47,803 nt of DNA from Halorhodospira abdelmalekii (GCF_016583625.1 NZ_NRRN01000023.1:1-47803), one strand, 5' to 3'. Shown: positions 36,692 to 46,536, counted from the first letter of the stretch. Program-made: numbers and translations. The notes: generated from the letters alone by a model not told the origin.

Positions 36692-37513
36692 TCAAAGAGA
36701 GGGCGCAGTGCTCAGCCCGAGTACATCGCGCATGTCGTAGCGCCCTGCCGGCTGCCCGACGACCCAGTGGGCAGCGCGCACCGCCCCGGCAGCAAAGGTG
36801 GTGCGGCTCGAGGCCTTATGGGTCAGCTCAAGGCGCTCGCCGTCACCGGCAAAGAGCACGGTGTGTTCGCCGACGATATCACCCGCTCGCAGTGTTGCAA
36901 AGCCGATCGTCTCATGCGCACGCACACCCGTATGGCCCTCACGGCCATAGACAGCACACTGCTTCAGATCACGCTCCAAGACCGCAGCGACGGCCTCCCC
37001 CAAGCGCAAGGCGGTGCCCGAGGGTGCATCGACCTTATGACGATGGTGCGCCTCGATGATCTCGATGTCGCTGTGCGAACCAATCGCCCGCGCGGCCTGC
37101 TCGACCAAGACGGTTAGCAGGGTCACGCCGGTCGAGTAGTTCGCTGCCTGCACCAGCGGCACCCGCTCGGCGAGTTCGGCGAGTGCCGCCTGCTCCGCCT
37201 CGCCCAAACCGGTCGTCCCGAGGACCAGCGGTGTCGCGTGAACACGACACGCCTCGGCCACCGCGCTGGTGGCCTGTGGCAATGAAAAATCAATCACCAC
37301 GTCGGCGCGCGCGATCGCCGCCGCGACCTCGCTCTCGATCTCGACTTGCAGTGCACCGCACCCGGCAAGTTCACCGGCATCACGGCCACGAGCGTGCGGC
37401 GCCCGATCGACCGCGGCAACCAGCTCAGCGCGCTCATCCCCGGCGATCACCTCGATCAACATGCGCCCCATACGACCGCTAGCACCGACCACCGCAACCT
37501 GGAGCCGACTCAT
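36692..37513 (-). CDS. dapB: 4-hydroxy-tetrahydrodipicolinate reductase
   Basis: The protein has 273 residues and reduces the DapA product to tetrahydrodipicolinate, the substrate of Dap[18 protein letters not shown] is the NAD(P)H-binding start. [22 protein letters not shown], the catalytic [20 protein letters not shown] and the [17 protein letters not shown] block are present. The ATG at 37513 overlaps the dnaJ stop as ATGA. A GTG at 37522 would add three residues but sits too near the ribosome site GAGGAG. It is the last gene of the heat-shock operon. Confidence 0.97.
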   Translation of the reverse strand: MSRLQVAVVGASGRMGRMLIEVIAGDERAELVAAVDRAPHARGRDAGELAGCGALQVEIESEVAAAIARADVVIDFSLPQATSAVAEACRVHATPLVLGTTGLGEAEQAALAELAERVPLVQAANYSTGVTLLTVLVEQAARAIGSHSDIEIIEAHHRHKVDAPSGTALRLGEAVAAVLERDLKQCAVYGREGHTGVRAHETIGFATLRAGDIVGEHTVLFAGDGERLELTHKASSRTTFAAGAVRAAHWVVGQPAGRYDMRDVLGLSTAPSL

Positions 37514-38652
37514 GAGCGCCACTCCTCGAAAAACTGCTTCGCCTTATCGAGCCACGATGAGGTCTGCGGCTGATGCTTACCGCCGGTGTTGCGCATGGTG
37601 CCACGAAACTCCTCAAGCAACTCTTTCTGCCGCTTGGTCAACTGCACCGGAGTCTCGACCTGGATGCGACAGAGCATATCGCCCTGCCGGTTGCCGCGCA
37701 CCGGTTTGACCCCTTTGCCGCGCAACCGGAATATTTGTCCAGACTGCGTCCCGGAGGGAATGCGTAGACTCACGCGCCCCTCCAGCGTCGGCACTTCGAC
37801 CTCGCCGCCGAGTGCCGCGCTGACGATATCGATCGGCACCTGACAGAAGAGATCGGCGCCGTCGCGCTCGAAAAACTCGTGCTCTTTAACCGCGATTTGG
37901 ACATAGAGATCACCAGGCGGTCCACCCTTCTCGCCCGGCTCCCCCTCGCCGGAGAGACGAATCCGATCACCATTATCGACACCGGCGGGAATGCGCACGT
38001 TGAGGGTCTTACGATCCTCGACCCGACCACGGCCGCGACACTTCGGACAGGGGTCGGTGATCAACGAACCGCTGCCGTGACAGCGCGGACACGTCTGCTC
38101 CAGGGCGAAAAAGCCCTGCTGCACGCGCACCGCACCCTGCCCCTTACAGGTCGGACACGTCTGTGGCGCCCCCCCGCCGCGCGAACCGCTCCCCTTACAG
38201 GCGCCGCACTCAACATGCGTCGGGATCTGGATCTGCTCCTCGGTCCCGCGTACGGCCTCTTCGAGCGTCAGCTCTAGGGTGTAGCGCAGATCAGCGCCGC
38301 GATAGGCGCGTGCGCGCCCCCCGCGGACGCCTGCACCAAAGATATCGCCGAAGACATCGGAGAAGATATCTTGAAAGTCTTGTGGCGACGGCCCCCCGGG
38401 GCCGTACCCACGGCCGCCTGCCGACGGATCAACGCCGGCGTGGCCGAACTGATCGTAGGCCGCCCGCTTCTGTGCATCGGAGAGGATTTCATAGGCCTCT
38501 TTGGCCTCTTTAAAGCGCTCGGCAGCCTTCTCATCCCCCGGATTGCGATCAGGGTGATACTTCTGCGCCATGCGCCGATAGGCCTTTTTGATCTCGGCAT
38601 CCGAGGCGTTCTTAGCCACCCCCAGTGCCTCATAGTAATCGCGCTTCGCCAT
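37510..38652 (-). CDS. dnaJ: Chaperone DnaJ (Hsp40)
   Basis: The protein has 380 residues and is the co-chaperone that stimulates DnaK ATPase and binds unfolded proteins. The J domain (1-70) has YHPDRNPGD with the HPD motif, and a Gly/Phe region follows to about 120. The zinc centre shows four CxxCxGxG motifs: [24 protein letters not shown] and CPKCRGRG. The substrate-binding beta domains complete the protein. It is 125 bp after dnaK with a hairpin in the gap, and it overlaps dapB. Confidence 0.98.
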   Translation of the reverse strand: MAKRDYYEALGVAKNASDAEIKKAYRRMAQKYHPDRNPGDEKAAERFKEAKEAYEILSDAQKRAAYDQFGHAGVDPSAGGRGYGPGGPSPQDFQDIFSDVFGDIFGAGVRGGRARAYRGADLRYTLELTLEEAVRGTEEQIQIPTHVECGACKGSGSRGGGAPQTCPTCKGQGAVRVQQGFFALEQTCPRCHGSGSLITDPCPKCRGRGRVEDRKTLNVRIPAGVDNGDRIRLSGEGEPGEKGGPPGDLYVQIAVKEHEFFERDGADLFCQVPIDIVSAALGGEVEVPTLEGRVSLRIPSGTQSGQIFRLRGKGVKPVRGNRQGDMLCRIQVETPVQLTKRQKELLEEFRGTMRNTGGKHQPQTSSWLDKAKQFFEEWRS

Positions 38653-38687
38653 AGGCTGCTCCGCGTTTGCCCACCCAACAACGAGAA

Positions 38688-38717
38688 AGGCGCAGGAGGA
38701 TACTCCGCCCTGCGCCT
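38688..38717 (-). terminator. Hairpin between dnaK and dnaJ, possible attenuator
   Basis: AGGCGCAGG and CCTGCGCCT form a perfect 9-bp stem with a 12-base loop, followed on the reverse strand by TTCTCGTT. It lies in the dnaK-dnaJ gap, so it could end part of the transcripts or protect the 3' end of grpE-dnaK mRNA. Confidence 0.55.
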
Positions 38718-38777
38718 CCGCTCAGACGACCCGTGTCGATTCACCGCAGCGCGGGACCGCGGGCCGGGCGTGGCGGT

Positions 38778-40775
38778 CTACCGTTTGCCCGCCTCATCGT
38801 CTTTGACCTCCTCAAACTCGGCGTCGACAACATCGTCGTCACCACCGCGCGAGCCGCTCTTCGAGCCGCCACTGCGCGGCGCCTCTGCACCCTCGGCGGC
38901 GGCGTCGGCACCATCGGCACCATCGGCTCCGGCAGCGCTAGCCGCCCCAGCGGCCGCCGACTGCTGGTACGCCTTCTCGGCGAGCTTGCCCGATTGTTCG
39001 GCCAAGGCTTGCGTCTTCTGCTCAATGGCCGTCTTGTCGTCACCCTCTTTAGCCTGCTCAAGCTCGCGGATCGCCGCCTCGACCTCTTCTTTCTCGGCGG
39101 CCTCAGCCTGCTCCCCGAGTTCTGCCAGCGCCTTGCGCGTCGCATGGATCATGCTATCGGCCTGGTTCCGCGCCTCGACCAACTCGCGCTGGCGTTGATC
39201 CTCTTCGGCGTACTGCTCAGCCTCCTTGACCATGCGCTCGATCTCATCATCACTAAGGCCCGATGAAGCCTTAATCTCGATACCGGTCTCCTTACCGGTC
39301 GCCTTATCCTTCGCCGAGACGTGCAGGATACCATTGGCGTCGATATCGAACGTCACCTCAATCTGCGGCACACCGCGCGGGGCGGGCGGGATGTCGGTCA
39401 GATCGAAGCGACCGAGCGACTTGTTGTCCTTGGACATCTCGCGCTCGCCCTGGAGCACATGCACCGTAACCGCGGTCTGGTTGTCCTCGGCAGTCGAGAA
39501 GGTCTGCTGGGCGCGGGTCGGAATCGTCGTGTTCTTCTCGATGAGCTTGGTCATGACACCGCCGAGCGTCTCAATGCCGAGCGAAAGCGGTGTGACATCG
39601 AGCAGCAGAACGTCTTTGACATCGCCCCCAAGCACCCCGGCCTGGACCGCGGCACCGACCGCAACGGCCTCGTCCGGGTTGACGTCACGGCGCGGCTCTT
39701 TGCCGAAGAACTCCTTGACCTTCTGTTGCACCTTCGGCATCCGTGTCTGCCCACCGACCAAGATCACCTCTTCGACCTCGGCAGCGGAGAGCCCCGCATC
39801 CTGCAGGGCGGTCTTGCACGGGGCCAAGGTGCGCTCGACCAGATCCTCGACCAACGATTCGAGCTTCGCCCGCGTCAATTTCAGCGCCAAGTGCTTCGGG
39901 CCGGCTTGATCGGCCGTGATGTAGGGCAGGTTGATCTCGGTCTGCTGACTTGAGGAGAGCTCGACCTTAGCCTTCTCGGCCGCCTCGCGCAGCCGCTGCA
40001 TGGCGAGCGGATCGTTATTGAGCTCGATGCCCTGATCCTTCTTGAACTCGGCAACCAGGTAGTCGATGACGCGCTTATCGAAGTCCTCGCCACCGAGGAA
40101 GGTATCACCGCTCGTCGATAAGACCTCGAACTGCTTCTCACCATCGACCTCGGCAATCTCGATGATCGAGATATCGAACGTTCCCCCGCCGAGATCGTAG
40201 ACCGCAACCTTCTTATCGCCACCCTCCTTATCGAGACCGTAGGCGAGCGCGGCCGCCGTCGGCTCATTGATGATGCGCTTAACCTCAAGCCCAGCGATAC
40301 GCCCGGCGTCCTTAGTGGCCTGGCGCTGCGAATCGTTGAAGTAGGCCGGCACCGTGATGACCGCCTCGGTAACCTCCTCGCCGAGGTAGTCCTCCGCGGT
40401 GCTCTTCATGCGCTGCAGCGTGCGGGCCGAAACCTCCGGCGGGGCCATCTTTTTGCCCTGCACCTCGACCCACGCATCACCGTTGTCGGCCTTGACGATC
40501 TTATAGGGCATCTCCTTGATGTCACGCTGTACAACGTCCTCTTGGAAACGCCTGCCGATCAGGCGCTTCACAGCGTGAACGGTATTCTGCGGATTGGTCA
40601 CCGACTGGCGCTTGGCCGGCGCCCCGGTCAGGATCTCGCCGTCGTCGGTGAAGGCTACGACCGAGGGCGTGGTGCGATCCCCCTCGGCGTTCTCGATCAC
40701 GCGGGTCTTATTGCCCTCCATGACCGCAACGCACGAGTTGGTCGTGCCCAAATCGATGCCGATAATCTTACCCAT
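38778..40775 (-). CDS. dnaK: Chaperone DnaK (Hsp70)
   Basis: The protein has 665 residues (E. coli 638). The ATPase domain has [33 protein letters not shown] and [12 protein letters not shown]. The linker [19 protein letters not shown] leads into the peptide-binding domain. The tail is Ala/Gly/Asp rich and ends [19 protein letters not shown], so the usual EEVKD motif is followed by extra residues. A sigma-32 promoter match lies 65-90 bp upstream, allowing dnaK-dnaJ transcription apart from hrcA-grpE. Confidence 0.98.
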   Translation of the reverse strand: MGKIIGIDLGTTNSCVAVMEGNKTRVIENAEGDRTTPSVVAFTDDGEILTGAPAKRQSVTNPQNTVHAVKRLIGRRFQEDVVQRDIKEMPYKIVKADNGDAWVEVQGKKMAPPEVSARTLQRMKSTAEDYLGEEVTEAVITVPAYFNDSQRQATKDAGRIAGLEVKRIINEPTAAALAYGLDKEGGDKKVAVYDLGGGTFDISIIEIAEVDGEKQFEVLSTSGDTFLGGEDFDKRVIDYLVAEFKKDQGIELNNDPLAMQRLREAAEKAKVELSSSQQTEINLPYITADQAGPKHLALKLTRAKLESLVEDLVERTLAPCKTALQDAGLSAAEVEEVILVGGQTRMPKVQQKVKEFFGKEPRRDVNPDEAVAVGAAVQAGVLGGDVKDVLLLDVTPLSLGIETLGGVMTKLIEKNTTIPTRAQQTFSTAEDNQTAVTVHVLQGEREMSKDNKSLGRFDLTDIPPAPRGVPQIEVTFDIDANGILHVSAKDKATGKETGIEIKASSGLSDDEIERMVKEAEQYAEEDQRQRELVEARNQADSMIHATRKALAELGEQAEAAEKEEVEAAIRELEQAKEGDDKTAIEQKTQALAEQSGKLAEKAYQQSAAAGAASAAGADGADGADAAAEGAEAPRSGGSKSGSRGGDDDVVDAEFEEVKDDEAGKR

Positions 40776-40839
40776 AACTGGCTCCTACTGCTGATCTCTG
40801 TTCGTGACGGGTCTGCAATGCCTCTCTGCAGCCCTTAGT

Positions 40840-40864
40840 GCGGGGTCTTGCGGGCGATTTCAAG
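40840..40864 (-). promoter_or_regulatory. Sigma-32 (RpoH) heat-shock promoter for dnaK
   Basis: The reverse strand shows CTTGAA (40864-40859), a 13-base spacer and CCCCGC (40845-40840), close to the RpoH consensus CTTGAAA-N11-16-CCCCAT. The start site would fall near 40833, giving a leader of about 60 nt to the dnaK ATG at 40775. A similar CCTGAAATC stands just upstream as a partial direct repeat. Confidence 0.65.
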
Positions 40865-40885
40865 GGGTGATTTCAGGGGGCAACA

Positions 40886-41770
40886 TTAGGCCGTCTCATC
40901 GACCGTGCCCCCGCTATGGCCGCCAGATGAATCATCGGCCCTCTTCGCCACCACGACCAAAGCCGGACGCAGCAACCGCTCCTCAAGCCGGTACCCCTTC
41001 TGCACGACGTGAAGCACTGTGTTGGGATCCTGCTCGCTGCTCGGCTGGGTAGCCATCGCCTCGTGGTATTCGGGATTAAAGCGCTCCCCTTGCGGGTCGA
41101 TCGGCTCGATCTGGAAGCGCTCGAAGACCTGGGTCAGCAGCTTCAGGGTCAACTGCGTCCCTTCGAGCAGTTTCTCGCGATCGGCCTCCTGCTCCTCGGC
41201 CGCCTGCACCCCCATCTCCAGACTATCTTTGACCTGTAACAGATCGGCGGCAACCCGCTCTAAGCCTTGACGCCGTGCTTGAGCGACGTCTTTCTGTGCC
41301 CGCCGTTGGGTATTCTCGACCTCGGCGCGCAGGCGCAGGACTTGGTCACGGTGAGTATCGGCCTGATGACGCGCCTCAGTGAGCTCACTTTCGAGCTGTT
41401 CAATGCGCGCCCACAGCACCACCGGATCGTTCTCCAGGTCACTCACCGCGGTATCGGTACCGGCATGCGCTGACGCTTCTCGCTCACCATCGAACACCCT
41501 TGCAGCGTCCTGCTCATCACCAGGTGCAGCGGACGCCGGCTCGTGGCGCTCATCGGCCGCAGCGGTGGACGCCGCCGTCTCCGCACGCGCTCCAGTCGCC
41601 CCCGCAGAGGCTCCGTCAGACTCCGGGCCTAGCCACTCGCCCTCGGCAGCTCTCCCCGCTTTCTCGCTCGCCGACGCCGCCGCGTGCTCTTCTCGACTCG
41701 CCGGGTGCGCCGTCTCATGCTCTGCGTGCGTACGCCCCTCGGCTGCATGGTCTCGTTGCTTGTCGCTCAT
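40886..41770 (-). CDS. grpE: Nucleotide exchange factor GrpE with a long acidic N-terminal extension
   Basis: The protein has 294 residues against about 180-200 for the family. Residues 1-110 are low complexity, rich in Ala, Glu, His and Asp, with no known fold. The GrpE long helix starts near 111 (DPVVLWARIEQLESELTEA), and RAEVENTQRRAQKDVAQAR is the family centre. The C-terminal beta wing ends VVQKGYRLEERLLRPALVVV. It exchanges ADP on DnaK and acts as a thermosensor. The ATG at 41770 has CGGAG 8 bases upstream. A start further inside the long frame cannot be ruled out, but no better ribosome site was seen. Confidence 0.95.
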   Translation of the reverse strand: MSDKQRDHAAEGRTHAEHETAHPASREEHAAASASEKAGRAAEGEWLGPESDGASAGATGARAETAASTAAADERHEPASAAPGDEQDAARVFDGEREASAHAGTDTAVSDLENDPVVLWARIEQLESELTEARHQADTHRDQVLRLRAEVENTQRRAQKDVAQARRQGLERVAADLLQVKDSLEMGVQAAEEQEADREKLLEGTQLTLKLLTQVFERFQIEPIDPQGERFNPEYHEAMATQPSSEQDPNTVLHVVQKGYRLEERLLRPALVVVAKRADDSSGGHSGGTVDETA

Positions 41771-41855
41771 CGTCTGCTCCGCTGGCTTGAGCTGTTGTTC
41801 ACATCACGCTACCAAAAACCACTGAAAACCACTGAACCGCATTAACAACGCGCCG

Positions 41856-41864
41856 CCCCCCCCC
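41856..41864. repeat. Run of nine C upstream of grpE
   Basis: Nine consecutive C lie between hrcA and grpE, about 90 bp before the grpE ATG. Such a run can slip during replication and could alter promoter spacing. Next to it, two copies of a TCAGTGGTTT-type repeat (reverse strand, about 41815-41835) stand closer to grpE. Confidence 0.5.
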
Positions 41865-41900
41865 GGACCGGCCAGAGGGCCAGCCGAACGCCGTTCCGCT

Positions 41901-41916
41901 AGCGGCAAAAGCCGCT
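41901..41916 (-). terminator. Perfect small hairpin just after hrcA
   Basis: AGCGGC-TTTT-GCCGCT (reverse strand) is a 6-bp stem with a 4-base loop, 20 bp past the hrcA stop. It has no T-run, so full termination is doubtful. Confidence 0.35.
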
Positions 41917-41936
41917 GCTCGTCCCTGCTTGGGGAT

Positions 41937-42992
41937 TTAGCGCGACGAATTCAAGGCCGCCCCAAGCAAGCGGGCGGTCACATCGACAACAGGAATGATC
42001 CGATCATACGGCATGCGCGTCGGACCAATGACACCAAGCACTCCAGCTGGCTCGCCTTCGACAGCGTACCGGGCAGTCACCAAGGAGAGGCCGTCGAAGA
42101 CCTCATACCCGGCCTCTTGGCCGATAAAGATCTGTACTCCCTCGGCCGAAGCACAGCGATCAAGCACGTGCAGGATATCCCGCTTCCGGGTGAAGGCCTC
42201 GAAGAGCCGGCGCAGCCGCTCAACATCGGAGAGTTCGGCAAGCTCCATCAGATTGGTCTGGCCGGCCATCACGTAGCCCTCAGCGTCGCGCTCCGGGGCG
42301 AAGGCCTTACCGCCAACCTCCGCCGCCGAGCGCATCAGGGCATCAATCCGGCGCCGATCGGCGTGCATCGCCGCCACTAGACGGTCACGCACCGTGGCAA
42401 CCTCAAGACCAGCAAACTCGCTGTTCAGATAGTTAGCAATCTGCTGCAGCTCCGCTTCGCTGAGTTCGCGATCAGTCTGGATGACCCGATTCTGCACCTC
42501 GCGCTCGTTGATCACGAGGATGGCGAGCACACGCTGCCCGGAGAGGGGCAAAAACTCGATATGGCGCAACACTGCCCACTCGCGCCGTGGCAACGTCACC
42601 ACCCCAGCCAAGTGAGTTAAGCGGGAGAGCAGATTCGAGGCCGAGTCGGCAAGCCCCTCACTGCCGACTTCACGATCACGACTCAAACGCCGCCGCAACC
42701 GCTCCACCGTCTCGCTCTCCATGGGCTGAACCTGCAGCAGGCAATCGACGTAGAAACGCAGCCCGCGTTCAGTCGGCACCCGCCCGGCTGAGGTGTGTGG
42801 CGAGGCCAGATAGCCCTGCTCTTCGAGATCGGCCATGACGTTGCGCACGGTCGCTGCACTGACCGGCACTCGCGCCTCACGCGCCAGAATCCGCGAACCG
42901 ACCGGCTTGCCGTCACTGATGTAACGACGCACCAAGGCGCGCAGCAGAGTCCGCGCGCGTTCACTCAGCTCGGGCTCGTGCGGCGAGCTCAT
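41937..42992 (-). CDS. hrcA: Heat-inducible transcription repressor HrcA
   Basis: The protein has 351 residues and represses chaperone operons by binding CIRCE sites, with GroEL as a co-factor in known systems. The N-terminal winged helix shows LSERARTLLRALVRRYISDG, then KPVGSRILAREARVPVSAAT and VRNVMADLEEQGYLASPHTS. The GAF-like core ends near VLGVIGPTRMPYDRIIPVVD. It leads the hrcA-grpE-dnaK-dnaJ order. I found no CIRCE inverted repeat (TTAGCACTC-N9-GAGTGCTAA) in the window, so its targets are probably elsewhere (groESL). Confidence 0.97.
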   Translation of the reverse strand: MSSPHEPELSERARTLLRALVRRYISDGKPVGSRILAREARVPVSAATVRNVMADLEEQGYLASPHTSAGRVPTERGLRFYVDCLLQVQPMESETVERLRRRLSRDREVGSEGLADSASNLLSRLTHLAGVVTLPRREWAVLRHIEFLPLSGQRVLAILVINEREVQNRVIQTDRELSEAELQQIANYLNSEFAGLEVATVRDRLVAAMHADRRRIDALMRSAAEVGGKAFAPERDAEGYVMAGQTNLMELAELSDVERLRRLFEAFTRKRDILHVLDRCASAEGVQIFIGQEAGYEVFDGLSLVTARYAVEGEPAGVLGVIGPTRMPYDRIIPVVDVTARLLGAALNSSR

Positions 42993-43177
42993 AAGCGTTC
43001 GGCATCAGCGTTCGGCATTCGACCAGAGTCGGCCCCAGAGTTCGGGCCTGCGTAGTGAGAGGTGCCGGGAATCTAGCAACCCCGCGCAGCGACGTCAACT
43101 GAGTGTGGTGATCGCGCCCGGCACCGCCGCAAGCGGTGCGCCCGTTCCTTGCGCCCAATGTGGTAGTGTTTGGCGCC

Positions 43178-44086
43178 ATGAGCGAGCATCCCCCCCCTTT
43201 TCGGTCCATCGGCATCATCGGCAAACCCGGCGACCGTGCCGTCTTCGAGATCCTGGAACGGTTGCTGCCGATCTTACAGGCGCACAGCTGCCGCACCCGC
43301 ATCGACGCCACAACAGTGGCAGCCGGAGGCTGCGCCGACCACCTGCGCGCGCCCCGCGCCGAGCTCCTGGAGCACAGCGATCTGGTGATCGCCATCGGCG
43401 GCGATGGCACCTTGATCCATGTGGCCCGGGCGCTTGCGGGCCACCCCAACGCTGCCTTGATGGGTATCAATCGGGGCCGCCTAGGGTTTCTCGTCGACGT
43501 GCACCCACAGCACCTGCATGAAATCAGCGACGTCTTGGCCGGTCGCTGCGTGATCGATGAGCGCCTGATCTTAACCGTCGAGGTGCGTCACCGCGATGGG
43601 CATATCAGCGGTCGCGCTGTCGCCGTCAACGAGGTCGTCATCCATCGCTGGAATACCGCCCGGATGATCGAGCTATCGACTTGGATCAACGATCAGCCGC
43701 TGAGCGAGCATCGCTCCGACGGTCTGATCGTAGCGACCCCGACCGGCTCGACCGCTTACGCCCTGGCGGGAGGAGGGCCGATTGTCCACCCCAACCTGCA
43801 CGCCATGGTGCTGGTGCCGATCAGCCCACACTCACTCAGCAACCGTCCCCTGGTCATCGACAGTGCCAGTGAGGTCGAGATCCGCGTCCACCCCGAGTTT
43901 ATCGAGCAGGTGCGGGTCAGCTGCGACAGTCAGCACGAACTGGCGCTCAGTGCTGAGAGCCGTATCCTCGTCCGGGCACACCCGAGCCCCTTGCGCATGG
44001 TCCACCCACCGGGTTATAGCTACTTCAATATACTCAGGGCGAAGCTCGGCTGGGGCACCCCGCCGAATCATCCGGAACGCGTCTAG
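43178..44086 (+). CDS. nadK: NAD kinase
   Basis: The protein has 302 residues and phosphorylates NAD to NADP. The family motif GGDG is in VIAIGGDGTLIHVARALAG, the second motif is DGLIVATPTGSTAYALAGGG, and NRGRLGFLVDV lies between them. The ATG at 43178 gives MSEHPPPFRSIGIIG, a normal gammaproteobacterial start; a run of seven C follows within five codons. It diverges from hrcA and is followed by recN, as in many relatives. Confidence 0.97.
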   Translation: MSEHPPPFRSIGIIGKPGDRAVFEILERLLPILQAHSCRTRIDATTVAAGGCADHLRAPRAELLEHSDLVIAIGGDGTLIHVARALAGHPNAALMGINRGRLGFLVDVHPQHLHEISDVLAGRCVIDERLILTVEVRHRDGHISGRAVAVNEVVIHRWNTARMIELSTWINDQPLSEHRSDGLIVATPTGSTAYALAGGGPIVHPNLHAMVLVPISPHSLSNRPLVIDSASEVEIRVHPEFIEQVRVSCDSQHELALSAESRILVRAHPSPLRMVHPPGYSYFNILRAKLGWGTPPNHPERV

Positions 44087-44113
44087 CCGAGTTTCTGGCG
44101 GCCGAGTTTCTGG
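44086..44113. repeat. Direct repeat of a 13-mer after nadK
   Basis: GCCGAGTTTCTGG occurs at 44086-44098 and again at 44101-44113. It starts on the last base of the nadK stop codon and lies in the 147-bp gap before recN. No role is evident. Confidence 0.5.
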
Positions 44114-44233
44114 TCGATTTCCTGGGCGTGCAGGTCTGGGGCAGGGCCGGCTGCTCCGAAAACGTAAAACTGCCGCGCGGGCCTGGGCGCACAGGAACCA
44201 GTCAGAGCCAGCCCGACGGAACGGAGAGGCGCT

Positions 44234-46027
44234 GTGCTGCGAGAGATCCACATCCGCAATTTCGCCATCGTCGAGGCCCTCGACCTGGAACTCGGAGCGG
44301 CGATGAATGTGTTGACCGGCGAAACCGGAGCCGGCAAGTCGATCCTGCTCGATGCACTAGGGCTCTGCCTCGGCGATCGAGCCAGTGCCGAGACGATCCG
44401 TCCCGGTGCCAATAAGGCCGAGATCACCGCGCTCTTCTTGGTGCCACCCAATGCTCCTGCGGCCGTCTGGCTGCGTGACCACGATCTAAGCGAACACCAC
44501 GCTGATACGCCACTGCCATCTACCGAGTCGCCCGCAGCAACAGAACCCTCCGCACCCCCCCCCGAGGCGCTTCATGAGGAGATCATCGTCCGCCGAGTCA
44601 TCCACAGCAACAGTCGATCGCGCGGGTTTATTAATAGCACACCAGTCCCACTACAGATGCTGCGCACTCTCGGCGAGCACTTGATCGACATCCACGGCCA
44701 GCACGCCCACCAGTCGTTGCTTCGCCCGGCTGCACAGCGCGTGCTTCTCGATGCCTACGCCGAGACCGAGCCACAACGCTGCACCGTCGCCGATCTCTAC
44801 GAGCAACTACGGACAATCGACAGCGAACTCGCCGAGTTAGTCACCGATGAGCACACCTACGAAGATCGTCTCGCCCTGCTCCAGCACCAGATCGCCGAAC
44901 TCGCCGAAGCAGCCCCAACTCCCGAGGGTCTCCTCGAACTGGAGCGTGAGCATCAGCGTCTAGCACACGCCGATGAACTGATCGGCATCGCCCACACCCA
45001 CCTGGAGGCGCTCTACGATGCCGATTACTCAGCACAGGCCGCCCTCGGGCGGGCGCAGCGCGAACTCAGCGAATACGAGCAGCTCGCTGCGGCACTGCAC
45101 CAGGCACGCGAGCTCTTCGACGGCGCCCTCGCCCACCTCGAAGAGGGCTGCCAGGTGTTGCGCGGTTTCACCGATTCCCTCGAAAGCGACCCGCAGCAGC
45201 TCGCCGCCATCGAGCAGCGGATCGGCCTACTGCGCGACCTTGCCCGCAAACACCGTGTAGAGACCGCCGAGCTGCCCGCGACCCTAGAGCGGCTACAGGC
45301 CGAGCTCGCGCGCCTAGAGAACGCCGAGACCCGCATCGCTGCACTGCGCAGTGAACGCGAACGCCTTGAGAGTGACTATCGCGGCGCCGCTCACCAGCTC
45401 TCGCAGCAGCGCAGCAAGGCCGCCGTCGCACTCGTCAGCGCCGTCGAAGCGCTCCTCGGCGAACTCGGCATGGCCGGAACAGAAGTACGGATCGCCGTTA
45501 CCCATCAAGCCGAGGCGACGCCGACCCCCCACGGCCTTGATCGGGTCGAGTTGCAGGTGCGCACCAACCCCGGACAGCCGCTCGCCCCACTGAGCCGGAT
45601 CGCCTCCGGAGGCGAGCTCTCGCGCCTCGGCCTCGCCCTACAGGTTGCTACCGTCGCCCGTGCCGATAGCGCACCTACGCTCGTCTTTGACGAGGCTGAC
45701 AGCGGCATCGGCGGCGCTGTCGCCGAGGTCGTTGGCCGCTTGCTGCACACCCTCGGCGAGCGCTATCAAGTGCTCTGCGTAACCCACCTGCCGCAAGTTG
45801 CCGCACAGGCGAGCACCCACTTCCACGTCGCCAAAGAGCAGTCGGCCGAGACCACTCGAGCGCGCGTCAGCGCGCTCGATCAAACGGCGCGCATCGAGGA
45901 GATCGCTCGCATGCTCGGCGGCCTACAGATCGGTGCCGACGAGCGCGCCGCCGCCCGCAAGCTGCTCGGCGGATACAGCGCCGCGGCCCCACGCAAGAGA
46001 CCGCGAGGGACCAACAAGCGCCCGTAG
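44234..46027 (+). CDS. recN: DNA repair protein RecN (SMC-like ATPase)
   Basis: The protein has 597 residues (E. coli 553) and acts in double-strand break repair. The head starts LREIHIRNFAIVEALDLELG and has Walker A GETGAGKSILLDAL. HGQHAHQSLLRP, the coiled coil (about 180-390), RIASGGELSRLGLALQ (ABC signature) and LVFDEADSGIGG (Walker B) follow. About 30 residues rich in Pro, Ser and Thr (about 90-118) are inserted in the head and include a run of nine C in the DNA. The start is a GTG at 44234 with GGAGAGG upstream. No clear LexA site was seen before it. Confidence 0.97.
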   Translation: MLREIHIRNFAIVEALDLELGAAMNVLTGETGAGKSILLDALGLCLGDRASAETIRPGANKAEITALFLVPPNAPAAVWLRDHDLSEHHADTPLPSTESPAATEPSAPPPEALHEEIIVRRVIHSNSRSRGFINSTPVPLQMLRTLGEHLIDIHGQHAHQSLLRPAAQRVLLDAYAETEPQRCTVADLYEQLRTIDSELAELVTDEHTYEDRLALLQHQIAELAEAAPTPEGLLELEREHQRLAHADELIGIAHTHLEALYDADYSAQAALGRAQRELSEYEQLAAALHQARELFDGALAHLEEGCQVLRGFTDSLESDPQQLAAIEQRIGLLRDLARKHRVETAELPATLERLQAELARLENAETRIAALRSERERLESDYRGAAHQLSQQRSKAAVALVSAVEALLGELGMAGTEVRIAVTHQAEATPTPHGLDRVELQVRTNPGQPLAPLSRIASGGELSRLGLALQVATVARADSAPTLVFDEADSGIGGAVAEVVGRLLHTLGERYQVLCVTHLPQVAAQASTHFHVAKEQSAETTRARVSALDQTARIEEIARMLGGLQIGADERAAARKLLGGYSAAAPRKRPRGTNKRP

Positions 46028-46074
46028 AGCCGAGCGCCTGTAAGGCCGGCCTAGGGGCGGGCCACAAGCCGAGG

Positions 46075-46536
46075 TCAACTCGGGGCACGCTCGCAGCGGC
46101 TCGCTTCGCGCACGCTCTCCTCCTCGGCCTCCAGACACGCAGCGCAGAGCCCATAGAGCACCAAAGAGTGTCCCGTCATGCGGAAATCACAGCCCGAAGC
46201 GTTCTCGCGCTGACGCCGCTCAATAGTCTCATCGACGAACTCCTCCACTCGACCACACTGCGTACAGACGATATGATCGTGGTGGCTCATGTCGTTCAGC
46301 TCAAAGACCGAGTGACTCCCTTGAAAGTTATGGCGCACCACAATCCCCGCCGTTTCAAACTGCGTCAGCACGCGGTAGACCGTCGCCAGCCCGATGTCGT
46401 CCCCGGCATCGAGCAAAGAGCGGTACACCTCTTCGGCCGAGACGTGGCGTTGCCCACTGCGCTCAAGCACTTCCAAGATCTTCATCCGGGGTAAGGTGAC
46501 CTTGAGCCCGGCTTTGCGTAATCCTGTTGCGTCCAC
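46075..46536 (-). CDS. fur: Ferric uptake regulator Fur
   Basis: This winged-helix metalloregulator of 153 residues represses iron genes when loaded with ferrous iron. The DNA-binding half shows LRKAGLKVTLPRMKILEVLE and the typical LATVYRVLTQFETAGIV. The metal half has HHDHIVCTQCGRVEEFVD, and a second Cys pair CAACLEAEEE gives the structural zinc site. The start is a GTG at 46536 with AAGGGGG 6 bases upstream. It diverges from bamE across 47 bp, as in Pseudomonas and relatives. No Fur box was found by eye in that gap. Confidence 0.97.
   Translation of the reverse strand: MDATGLRKAGLKVTLPRMKILEVLERSGQRHVSAEEVYRSLLDAGDDIGLATVYRVLTQFETAGIVVRHNFQGSHSVFELNDMSHHDHIVCTQCGRVEEFVDETIERRQRENASGCDFRMTGHSLVLYGLCAACLEAEEESVREASRCERAPS

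Noticed and set aside
42993-43177. CIRCE operator for HrcA
   Set aside because: No TTAGCACTC/GAGTGCTAA pair is present between hrcA and nadK, nor before grpE or dnaK.
44114-44233. LexA box upstream of recN
   Set aside because: Only CCTG-N6-CAGG occurs; the CTGT-N8-ACAG spacing is not met.
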